Program-made: the position numbers and the translations under genes | Notes under the pieces: generated by a model | What the model was told of the DNA's origin: nothing | The model's database searches: none | Seen by the model: only the letters and a program-made list of their open reading frames with translations | Assembly: GCF_000512895.1 (NCBI RefSeq) | Contig: NZ_CP007033.1 | Location: 2,157,001-2,221,000 of the forward strand | Length of the DNA stretch: 64,000 bases | Direction of reading: 5' to 3' | Origin: Dehalobacter restrictus DSM 9455 | GTDB lineage: Bacteria > Bacillota > Desulfitobacteriia > Desulfitobacteriales > Syntrophobotulaceae | Shown: positions 56,552 to 64,000 of the stretch, piece after piece | Layout of the letters: each line of letters opens with the position of its first letter | Numbering within the stretch: position 1 is the stretch's first letter

Positions 56552-59500
56552 CTAGCTGAGTGGTACGATGCTCGGTATGTTGGCCTCCAGAACATGCAGC
56601 CAGGCTTCGGCCGTATCCATACTGGTAAAGCACGGTACGCCGTGTTCAACTGCACTTCTTCGGATCGCAAAACCGTCGCTGGCAATGATTCTGCCGTGTG
56701 TGGTTGTATTTAAGACACACTGGACACGTCCTTTGCGGATTTTCTCAATGATATCGTCTGATCCGGAATGAAGTTTACCAACCGTGTCAACTTCAATACC
56801 GGACTGGCAAATCGCCTTAGCCGTCCCTTCCGTGGCGATGATTCTAAAGCCAAGTTTGGCAAAACGTTTGACCAGCCGTATCCCGTCTTCCTTATCGCGG
56901 TCGGCTAGGGTTGCAAGCAGCGTGCCGTAAACCGATATCTGCATGCCGGCGGCCATCAATGCTTTCTGGAGCGCTTTTTCATAATCATAATCAATCCCCA
57001 TGACTTCTCCGGTTGATTTCATTTCAGGACCGAGAGAAGGTTCAACGAGCAGCAGCTTTGAGAAAGAGAATACCGGTGCTTTTACCGCAACCTTCTCTCC
57101 AACTGGCCACAAACCAGATTTAATACCCATGCTCCCCAGCTTCTCTCCAAGAATAACCCGGGTGGCCAATTCCACAATCGGCACGCCGGTAATCTTGCTT
57201 AAGAAAGGGACCGTACGGCTGGAGCGGGGATTGACTTCTAAAACATAGACCTGGTCTTTATAGATGACATACTGGATATTCAATAAGCCTTTGATCCGCA
57301 GGCTCCGGGCCAGCGAAATGGTTAAGTCCTCGATGATTTCTTTGATGTTGTCTGCAACCGTTTGCGGCGGATAGACCGCAATCGAATCGCCGGAATGAAT
57401 GCCGGCCCGTTCCAGATGTTCCATGATTCCGGGAATGCAGACGGTTTCCCCGTCGGAAATCGCATCGACTTCGACCTCTTTGCCGAGAAGATACTGGTCG
57501 ATCCAGATGCTTTGTCCCGGAAAATCCGCCAAAGCCCTTGCAAATACGCCCTGGAGTTCCTGAGGCTCATAAACAATTTGCATAGCCCTTCCTCCAAGCA
57601 CATAGGAAGGACGTACAATCAGCGGATAACCGATATCCTCTGCAAGCTTTTCAGCTTCTTCCATGTTGGAAACGCATCCGCCGCGGGGCCGGCGAGCGCC
57701 CAGCTGCTGCAGAACTTCATCAAAGATTCCTCTCTCTTCTGCTCTGTCCGTGTCTTCGACCGTCGTACCAAGAATCCGGTAACCGCGTTCCGCCAGTCCT
57801 TTGCATAACCCAATCGCAGTCTGTCCGCCAAATTGGACGACGATACCCTCAGGTTTTTCTTTCTCGAGGACTGCCGTGACATCCTCAATCGTGAGCGGTT
57901 CAAAGTAAAGCCTATCGGCCGTATCAAAGTCAGTAGACACTGTCTCCGGATTATTGTTGATAATGATACTCTCAATACCTGCCTTGCGCAGCGCCTTCAC
58001 AGCATGAACCGAGCAATAGTCAAACTCGATGCCCTGACCAATCCTGATCGGCCCCGATCCCAGAACGACAACTTTCCGTCGATCTGTCGGCTGGACCTCA
58101 TCCTCGACATCATAGCTCGAGTAGAAGTATGGGGTCGTCGCTTCAAACTCCCCGGCGCAGGTATCGACCATTTTAAAAACAGGCTTCAGGCTGTTTTGGA
58201 TCCTGAAATCATAGACCTGCTGCTCATTTGCATGCCAAAGACGGGCAATCTCGCGGTCGGAATAGCCCAGCCGCTTGGCCTTTGTTAAGGCTGTTAAATC
58301 CCAGACCTGCTGCTTTATTTCTGTGGATGTCCTGACAATCCCTTCTATTTTCTTCAAAAAGTAAGGATTCCACGCATTTAACTGATTAATTTCATCTACA
58401 GTCCATCCCCTGCGGAAAGCTTCCGCGATCACGAAGAGCAGATTATCTTCCGGCAGGCTGCATCTTTTCCGAAGAAGTTCATCGTCGATGTACGCCATCT
58501 CTTCGAGCAGGATGCCGTAGGCTTTCGTTTCAAGGGAGCGCACCGCCTTTAAGAGGGCCGTCTCCAAATTGCGGCCCAAACCCATAACCTCTCCGGTCGC
58601 CTTCATTTGTGTACCAATCCTACGGTCGGCATCAGAAAATTTATCGAAGGGCCAGCGCGGGATCTTCACGACCACATAGTCGAGGGCAGGCTCAAAACAG
58701 GCCGAAGTCTTCCCGGTTACCGCATTCGGCAGTTCGGCCAGCGTATAGCCAATCGCTATTTTGGCAGCCACTTTCGCAATCGGGTAGCCGGTCGCTTTGG
58801 AAGCCAGCGCGCTCGAACGGCTCAAACGCGGATTGACCTCAATGACACAGTATTCAAGTCTTTCCGGATGCAGCGCATATTGAACATTGCAACCTCCCTC
58901 AATACCGAGGGCCGCCACGATTTTCAGGGCCGAAGTCCGAAGTGTCTGAACTTCCTTATCCGTAAGCGTCTGACAAGGCGCCATGACGATGCTGTCACCG
59001 GTATGGACGCCGACAGGATCCATATTCTCCATATGGCAAACCGTAATACTGTTGCCGCAGCTGTCCCGCAGCACCTCATACTCAATTTCTTTCCAGCCGG
59101 CTACGCTTTTTTCGATCAGAATCTGCCCAATCATACTGGCTTTGATTCCGCTGGCGGCAATCGTTGTCAATTCATCCGCATCTTTGGCGATCCCGCCGCC
59201 GGTACCGCCCAGCGTGAATGCCGGCCGAACAATCACCGGATAGCCAATTTCTTCAGCAAATTTTAACGCTTCCTGTACATCCGAAACAATCGAGCTTGCC
59301 GGGATCGGTTCCCCGATTTCGTTCATCAAGTTCCGGAAAAGCTCCCTGTCCTCCGCCTTGCTGATGCTCTCCAGCGGCGTTCCCAAAAGCGTAACGCCAC
59401 AGCGGTCCAGAATACCGGCTTTGGCCAGCTGAAAAGCCAGGTTCAGTCCGGTTTGGCCGCCCATAGTCGGAATGAGTCCGTCGGGTCTTTCCTTCTCAAT

Positions 59501-59728
59501 AATTCTCTCCAAAAACTCCAGTGTCAGAGGCTCGATATATACTTTATCGGCAATTTCCTTATCCGTCATAATAGTAGCCGGATTGGAATTGACCAGAATA
59601 ATTTCCACGCCTTCTTCCCTTAAAGCCCGGCAGGCCTGCGTTCCGGCATAGTCAAATTCAGCCGCCTGTCCAATCACGATGGGTCCTGAACCAATCACCA
59701 TGACCTTCTGCCAATTTTGTTTTGGCAT
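56552..59728 (-). CDS. carB: Carbamoyl phosphate synthase large subunit
   Basis: 1058 residues, ATG at 59728 directly after the carA stop, with GGGGGAAA upstream. Makes carbamoyl phosphate from bicarbonate, ammonia and two ATP. Two homologous ATP-grasp halves: [28 protein letters not shown] at the start and [27 protein letters not shown] at about 553; [14 protein letters not shown] and [16 protein letters not shown] are the corresponding loops; [22 protein letters not shown]-like and [20 protein letters not shown]. The C-terminal allosteric domain (about 935-1058) has [25 protein letters not shown]. Complete and of normal length. Confidence 0.98.
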   Translation of the reverse strand: MPKQNWQKVMVIGSGPIVIGQAAEFDYAGTQACRALREEGVEIILVNSNPATIMTDKEIADKVYIEPLTLEFLERIIEKERPDGLIPTMGGQTGLNLAFQLAKAGILDRCGVTLLGTPLESISKAEDRELFRNLMNEIGEPIPASSIVSDVQEALKFAEEIGYPVIVRPAFTLGGTGGGIAKDADELTTIAASGIKASMIGQILIEKSVAGWKEIEYEVLRDSCGNSITVCHMENMDPVGVHTGDSIVMAPCQTLTDKEVQTLRTSALKIVAALGIEGGCNVQYALHPERLEYCVIEVNPRLSRSSALASKATGYPIAKVAAKIAIGYTLAELPNAVTGKTSACFEPALDYVVVKIPRWPFDKFSDADRRIGTQMKATGEVMGLGRNLETALLKAVRSLETKAYGILLEEMAYIDDELLRKRCSLPEDNLLFVIAEAFRRGWTVDEINQLNAWNPYFLKKIEGIVRTSTEIKQQVWDLTALTKAKRLGYSDREIARLWHANEQQVYDFRIQNSLKPVFKMVDTCAGEFEATTPYFYSSYDVEDEVQPTDRRKVVVLGSGPIRIGQGIEFDYCSVHAVKALRKAGIESIIINNNPETVSTDFDTADRLYFEPLTIEDVTAVLEKEKPEGIVVQFGGQTAIGLCKGLAERGYRILGTTVEDTDRAEERGIFDEVLQQLGARRPRGGCVSNMEEAEKLAEDIGYPLIVRPSYVLGGRAMQIVYEPQELQGVFARALADFPGQSIWIDQYLLGKEVEVDAISDGETVCIPGIMEHLERAGIHSGDSIAVYPPQTVADNIKEIIEDLTISLARSLRIKGLLNIQYVIYKDQVYVLEVNPRSSRTVPFLSKITGVPIVELATRVILGEKLGSMGIKSGLWPVGEKVAVKAPVFSFSKLLLVEPSLGPEMKSTGEVMGIDYDYEKALQKALMAAGMQISVYGTLLATLADRDKEDGIRLVKRFAKLGFRIIATEGTAKAICQSGIEVDTVGKLHSGSDDIIEKIRKGRVQCVLNTTTHGRIIASDGFAIRRSAVEHGVPCFTSMDTAEAWLHVLEANIPSIVPLS

Positions 59729-60823
59729 TTACATTTCCCCCCATTTAGCGTTCAGTATCTCTGCAAAGCGGTCAAATATTTCATCATTTTCCTCAGGGCC
59801 CGGTGCAGCTTCAGGATGATATTGCACAGTTAAAACCGGATATTTTTCGTGCTTCAGGCCTTCAACTGTGCCATCATTCAAATTCGCATACATGATGTTA
59901 AACCCAGTTCCTCGAAGCGATTCTTCACTGACAGCATAACCATGGTTCTGAGAAGTCATGGTTACTTTGCCCGTTTCTTTGTTCTGAACAGGATGGTTCC
60001 CTCCGCGATGCCCAAACGGCAGCTTGTAGGTTGAAGCGCCCGCGGCCATTGCCATAATCTGATGACCCATACAAATTCCCATAATCGGTAATTCTGCAAT
60101 CAGTTTCCCCATATTCTCAGCGATCTCCGGCAAACGGGCTGGATCTCCAGGTCCATTGCTCAGCACAAGTCCCTGGGGCCTCAACTCCATTATTTTCTGA
60201 GAGGGAGTCCCTGCAGGGAAAACATGCAGCCGGTAACCTCTTTTTTGCAGGCAGCGCAAAATATTCTTTTTGGCGCCAAGATCAAGTACGGCCAACTCCG
60301 GACCGTTACCGGGAATGACATATTCTTCGTCGGATGTCGCCTGGTACACCCAATGTTTTTCAGGGTCAAAATCCTGCGGCGTGCTTTTCTGCCAGAACGC
60401 TGCGGCCTGTTCCAATTCCTCGACCATTATGCCGGGCATCGTCCCGTTGTTCCGGATATAGCGGGTTAATGCCCGGGTATCAACGCCTTTTAAGCCAGGG
60501 ATATTCTGTTTCATACAGAAATCCTCCAGGCTTCCATCGGCATGCAGGCTGCCTTCGCCAGCCGAGAGCTCCCGCACGATGATACCCTTAAGCAGTACCT
60601 TGTCCGCTTCGCTCTCTTCATTATGCCAGCCGTAGTTCCCGATCTGCGGGTGAGTAAATGTCAGGATTTGTCCGGCATAGGACAAATCGGTGATCATCTC
60701 CTGATATCCGCACATTGAAGTATTGAATACGACTTCCCCTTTGATCACGTGGTCTCCACCAATCCAGGGGCCAAATTTTTCTCCTTCGAAAGCTTTTCCG
60801 TCACTTAAAACCAGCCAGGCCAT
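59729..60823 (-). CDS. carA: Carbamoyl phosphate synthase small subunit
   Basis: 364 residues, ATG at 60823 overlapping the pyrC stop by one base (TAATG), with GGAGGAAG upstream. Glutamine amidotransferase subunit feeding ammonia to CarB. The N-terminal CarA domain has VVFNTSMCGYQEMITDLSYAGQILTFTHPQIGNYG; the C-terminal class I amidotransferase domain has VLSNGPGDPARLPE, the catalytic cysteine in LPIMGICMGHQIMAMAAGA (about 244-262) and the His/Glu pair in TVQYHPEAAPGPEEN. Its position inside the pyr series links this enzyme to pyrimidine supply. Confidence 0.97.
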   Translation of the reverse strand: MAWLVLSDGKAFEGEKFGPWIGGDHVIKGEVVFNTSMCGYQEMITDLSYAGQILTFTHPQIGNYGWHNEESEADKVLLKGIIVRELSAGEGSLHADGSLEDFCMKQNIPGLKGVDTRALTRYIRNNGTMPGIMVEELEQAAAFWQKSTPQDFDPEKHWVYQATSDEEYVIPGNGPELAVLDLGAKKNILRCLQKRGYRLHVFPAGTPSQKIMELRPQGLVLSNGPGDPARLPEIAENMGKLIAELPIMGICMGHQIMAMAAGASTYKLPFGHRGGNHPVQNKETGKVTMTSQNHGYAVSEESLRGTGFNIMYANLNDGTVEGLKHEKYPVLTVQYHPEAAPGPEENDEIFDRFAEILNAKWGEM

Positions 60824-62160
60824 TATGCTTCCTCCTTATTGTCTAAAAGCTTTCTTCCAGCCATTCGTATTTTTCCGCCGACAATGGTCATTACTGGAAA
60901 TCCCTGCATCTCCTGTCCCAGGAAAGGGGTATTCTGCGACTTTGTCTCCATTGTCTCCGCAGAAATCATTTCCCGGTATTCCGGGTCAAACAGAACCAAG
61001 TCGGCCTGACTCCCGGGTCGAAGCGTTCCGCCCGGCAGGCCGAAACGGCGAGCCGGGTTCACCGACCATAAAGCGATGACCTGATCTGGGGTTATTTTCC
61101 CTTTTAACACCAGGTTCTGCCAGACTGCGGCTAGGACTGTTTCCAGCGCGTTGATCCCAAACGGTGCTTCGGCGAAAGGCCGGGTCTTCTCTTCCCAGGT
61201 ATGCGGGGCGTGGTCTGTCGCCAGCATATCGATCGTCCCGTCCAGCAAGCCTTCCAACAGCGCAATCTGGTCTTCTGCAGAAGGAAGCGGTGGATTGACT
61301 TTATAAGAGGCATCGGTCAGGCTAACATCCTTATCCATAAAGATCAGATGGTGCGGATTCACTTCGGCCGTTACATCCACACCCATTTTTTTTGCTTCTC
61401 TGATAATCTGCACACTTTCTTTGGTCGATACATGCGCAATATGGAGTTTCCCCCCTGTTTCAGCTGCCAGCAGCACATCCCTGGCCACCATTACGCTCTC
61501 GGCGCTTGCTGGGATTCCTCTTAAGCCGAGTCTCGCACTCATTTCACCTTTGCGCATCACACCGTGTCCGGCCAGGCTGTCATCTTCACAATGACTGATG
61601 ATCGGGCAGCCAGTTAGTTTGGCATATTCCAGTGCCAGACGCATCATCTCAGCGTTCTGGATTCCTTTACCGTCATCGGAAAACGCCACTGCTCCGCCGT
61701 CGAGGATATCCATCATCTCGACCAGCTCTTTGCCAAGAAAACCTTTCGTTACCGCCGCGATCGGATAGACTCTGGCCATAGCGGCGCGTTCTCCCTGCAG
61801 CCGCACAAATTCCGTTAGCGCACGGTTGTCAACAATCGGCGTTGTATTGGCCATGGCGAGTATCGAGGTAAATCCTCCTTTTATCGCAGCTCTGGAACCG
61901 CTACGGATATCTTCCTTCTCCTCTTGACCGGGTTCGCGGAGATGCACGTGCACATCAATTAGACCGGGGAACAAATATTTTCCTTCCCCCTCAACCTGTA
62001 GCACATCGTCAAGCCTCTGGGCTTCCAGCGCTTCCAGAACGTCTGCAGGCTGCAGGCTCCCGGCTGATTTCACAATAACGCCATCTTTAACCAAGACATC
62101 ATTGATCCCGGACAATCTTTGGGCCGGGTCAATCACATACGCATTCTTAATCCACAACAC
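60823..62160 (-). CDS. pyrC: Dihydroorotase
   Basis: 445 residues. The start is a GTG at 62160, after AGGAGGGACAGGCAGT, overlapping the pyrB 3' end by 14 bases. Zinc amidohydrolase that cyclises carbamoyl aspartate. Seen: metal-binding PGLIDVHVHLREPGQEEKEDI (about 56-76), GGFTSILAMANTTPIVDN, ISHCEDDSLAGHG (His, about 174-186), HIAHVSTKESVQ (about 229-240) and ATDHAPHTWEEK (catalytic Asp, about 302-313). Class I type of about 430 residues. Part of pyrR-B-C-carA-carB. Confidence 0.97.
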   Translation of the reverse strand: MLWIKNAYVIDPAQRLSGINDVLVKDGVIVKSAGSLQPADVLEALEAQRLDDVLQVEGEGKYLFPGLIDVHVHLREPGQEEKEDIRSGSRAAIKGGFTSILAMANTTPIVDNRALTEFVRLQGERAAMARVYPIAAVTKGFLGKELVEMMDILDGGAVAFSDDGKGIQNAEMMRLALEYAKLTGCPIISHCEDDSLAGHGVMRKGEMSARLGLRGIPASAESVMVARDVLLAAETGGKLHIAHVSTKESVQIIREAKKMGVDVTAEVNPHHLIFMDKDVSLTDASYKVNPPLPSAEDQIALLEGLLDGTIDMLATDHAPHTWEEKTRPFAEAPFGINALETVLAAVWQNLVLKGKITPDQVIALWSVNPARRFGLPGGTLRPGSQADLVLFDPEYREMISAETMETKSQNTPFLGQEMQGFPVMTIVGGKIRMAGRKLLDNKEEA

Positions 62161-63082
62161 TGCCTGTCCCTCCTATCAACAAGTAAATCAAAGCCATCCG
62201 AACGGCAACACCGTTGGTGACCTGCTCTTCAATCACAGACTGCACACTGTCAGCCAAATCACTCGTAATCTCGACACCTCTGTTCATCGGACCGGGGTGC
62301 ATGATAATAGTATCTTTGCCGGTTTGTTTTAACCTTTCCAGGCTAAGACCGTATAACCTGCTGTATTCCCGGATTGACGGAAAGAGGCCGCTTTGCTGCC
62401 TTTCCAACTGAAGACGGAGAGCCATCACCGCATCGGCCCCGGGCAGTTCTTTATCCAAATCGTAAGAGGTCTTCACACCAAGGTAATTCATTTCCGATGG
62501 CAGCAGCGTCGGCGGGCCAACCAAAACGACTTCCGCACCAAGTTTTTTCAGTCCGAGGACATTGCTCCGCACAACTCTAGAGTGCAGCACATCGCCGACA
62601 ATCACAATTTTCTTGCCTTGAAGTTCGCCCAGTCTTTCCTGCATCGTAAAAAAGTCCAGCAAGGCCTGAGTCGGATGGGCATGCTGGCCGTCACCACCAT
62701 TGATCACGCCGGCTGAAAGCTCATCGGCGAGGAACCCTGCCACCCCTGAGCTGCCATGCCTGATGACTACCAAATCGACTTTCATGGCCTGAAGGGTCTT
62801 CGCTGTATCCAGAAGGGTTTCCCCCTTACTTACACTGCTTTGGGCAACTGCAATATTTGACGTATCTGCTCCAAGGATTTTGGCCGCAGTCTCGAAGGAA
62901 GTCCTGGTCCGGGTGCTGTTCTCATAAAAAAGCATGACCACAGATTTTCCTCTGAGTGTCGGTAATTTCTTATTGGGTCTTGCCAGAATCTCTTTCATCG
63001 GAGCCGCAGTCTTCAAGATATGTTTGATTTCTTCCGCTGTCAGTATGTCCAGATCAAGCAGGTCCTTGTGCTTCCAATTCAT
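62147..63082 (-). CDS. pyrB: Aspartate carbamoyltransferase catalytic subunit
   Basis: 311 residues from ATG 63082, nine bases after GGGAGG. The frame to 63100 overlaps the terminator region. Joins carbamoyl phosphate and aspartate. Carbamoyl phosphate site MLFYENSTRTRTSFETAAKILGAD (about 49-72), SSVSKGETLLDT, HGSSGVAGFL, INGGDGQHAHPTQALLDFFTMQE and HPGPMNRGVEI. No pyrI regulatory gene is nearby, so it is probably the unregulated trimer found in Bacillus. A PyrR-type attenuator precedes it. Confidence 0.97.
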   Translation of the reverse strand: MNWKHKDLLDLDILTAEEIKHILKTAAPMKEILARPNKKLPTLRGKSVVMLFYENSTRTRTSFETAAKILGADTSNIAVAQSSVSKGETLLDTAKTLQAMKVDLVVIRHGSSGVAGFLADELSAGVINGGDGQHAHPTQALLDFFTMQERLGELQGKKIVIVGDVLHSRVVRSNVLGLKKLGAEVVLVGPPTLLPSEMNYLGVKTSYDLDKELPGADAVMALRLQLERQQSGLFPSIREYSRLYGLSLERLKQTGKDTIIMHPGPMNRGVEITSDLADSVQSVIEEQVTNGVAVRMALIYLLIGGTGSVVD

Positions 63083-63104
63083 GCGTACGCCTCCCATCAA
63101 TCAT

Positions 63105-63200
63105 TAAAAATTCCTCCAGCCAAAGGGCAGGAGGAATTGAATAATCAACTTTCTCGCTTTCCCTTGGCTATCTCTCAGGATAACATTTAAAGGGTTGGAC
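63105..63200 (-). promoter_or_regulatory. PyrR-dependent attenuator between pyrR and pyrB
   Basis: Minus strand, in order: a PyrR-binding loop (63161-63194) with CCCTTTAAATGTT, CCTGAGAGATAG and CCAAGGG; then a terminator stem ATTCCTCC / GGAGGAAT (63110-63137) followed by a T run (63105-63110). AGCCAAGGG from the first element can pair with CCCTTTGGCT in the terminator loop region, giving the alternative antiterminator. UMP-bound PyrR is known to stabilise the first loop and permit termination in Bacillus; that mechanism is inferred here. Confidence 0.82.
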
Positions 63201-63212
63201 TCAAAATGTTCG

Positions 63213-63868
<656 letters not shown>

Positions 63869-63894
63869 CAACTGATTCAATTTTATTATAATTT

Positions 63895-63923
63895 AGTTTA
63901 GTGTACTATGCACCAAATGTCAA
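63895..63923 (-). promoter_or_regulatory. Putative pyr operon promoter
   Basis: Minus strand: -35 TTGACA (63918-63923), 17-base spacer, -10 TAAACT (63895-63900). The -35 overlaps the stop codon of the upstream gene. Both boxes are identical to those of the YerC/his promoter at 25700-25728. Confidence 0.6.
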
Positions 63924-64000
63924 TCGCTATTCTTTAGCTTTTCCAGAACGTCCCGAAATGATTCGGGTGGATCTGCCGTAAATGTCATCTTTTCTCCGGT
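63920..64000 (-). CDS. RluD-family pseudouridine synthase (C-terminal end only)
   Basis: The last 26 codons of a minus-strand gene enter from the right edge and end at TGA 63920-63922. They read TGEKMTFTADPPESFRDVLE followed by KLKNSD. The TGE..xFxAxxPxDF pattern is the usual end of RluA/RluD-type pseudouridine synthases, and such a gene commonly precedes pyrR in Firmicutes. Nothing of the catalytic domain is in the window. Confidence 0.7.
   Translation of the reverse strand, partial: TGEKMTFTADPPESFRDVLEKLKNSD

Overview
The window looks like chromosome of a Gram-positive, spore-forming, anaerobic clostridium of the Desulfitobacterium/Dehalobacter kind (Peptococcaceae). This is inferred from gene content, not from a database match: diaminopimelate made by DapL plus DapF, a short HisG with HisZ, GatCAB, PyrR-type pyrimidine control, CotJC and YjcZ-like spore proteins, a FloA/NfeD pair, a lone homocitrate synthase and strong AGGAGG-type ribosome sites. 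Most genes lie on the minus strand.

Layout. 1-5275: the end of an integrated mobile element, with a RhuM-family gene running off the left edge, a large primase-helicase-PLD nuclease protein of the TOTE type and a serine recombinase, abutting rlmD. 5276-17832: housekeeping genes (rlmD, CPBP protease, nifV, gatCAB, ligA, pcrA), interrupted by an orphan P-loop protein at 12619. 17983-26954: a nearly complete histidine pathway (YerC-like regulator, hisZGDBHAF-IE on minus; hisC divergent). 26974-34512: small and hypothetical genes, spore-related genes, floA/nfeD, a DsrE-like protein beside a cysteine-desulfurase-like enzyme, and an ACT protein. 34523-37693: a phenylacetate-CoA ligase followed by an IS30 element that seems to sit inside an older small element. 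37825-44593: metK, coaBC, rpoZ, gmk, remA, yicC, then dapL and dapF. 44929-49713: a P-type Ca2+ ATPase and rqcH. 49948-63868: the pyrimidine genes pyrR-B-C-carA-carB-pyrK-D-F, with pyrE separated from them by two convergent diguanylate cyclase genes. The window ends in the tail of an RluD-family gene.

Regulation visible in sequence: two PyrR-type attenuators (before pyrR and before pyrB); a TTGACA-17-TAAACT promoter before the YerC/his operon with an inverted repeat over its -10 box; several intrinsic terminators.

The most novel signal is a family of intergenic hairpin repeats (copies at 44812-44917, 49759-49913 and 56387-56495, with possible reduced relatives at 19931-19958 and 56279-56318). 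The full copies share an internal core and a GCCGAAAG-like tail. Their outer arms are divergent but still self-complementary, and they carry small hairpins whose loops repeatedly read NGGA, the hallmark of CsrA/RsmA-binding RNAs. Other items of note: the TOTE-type protein on a recombinase element, a frameshift in the ligA BRCT domain, a VirD4/TraG-like P-loop protein with an altered Walker B, and the nested mobile element at 35898-37693.
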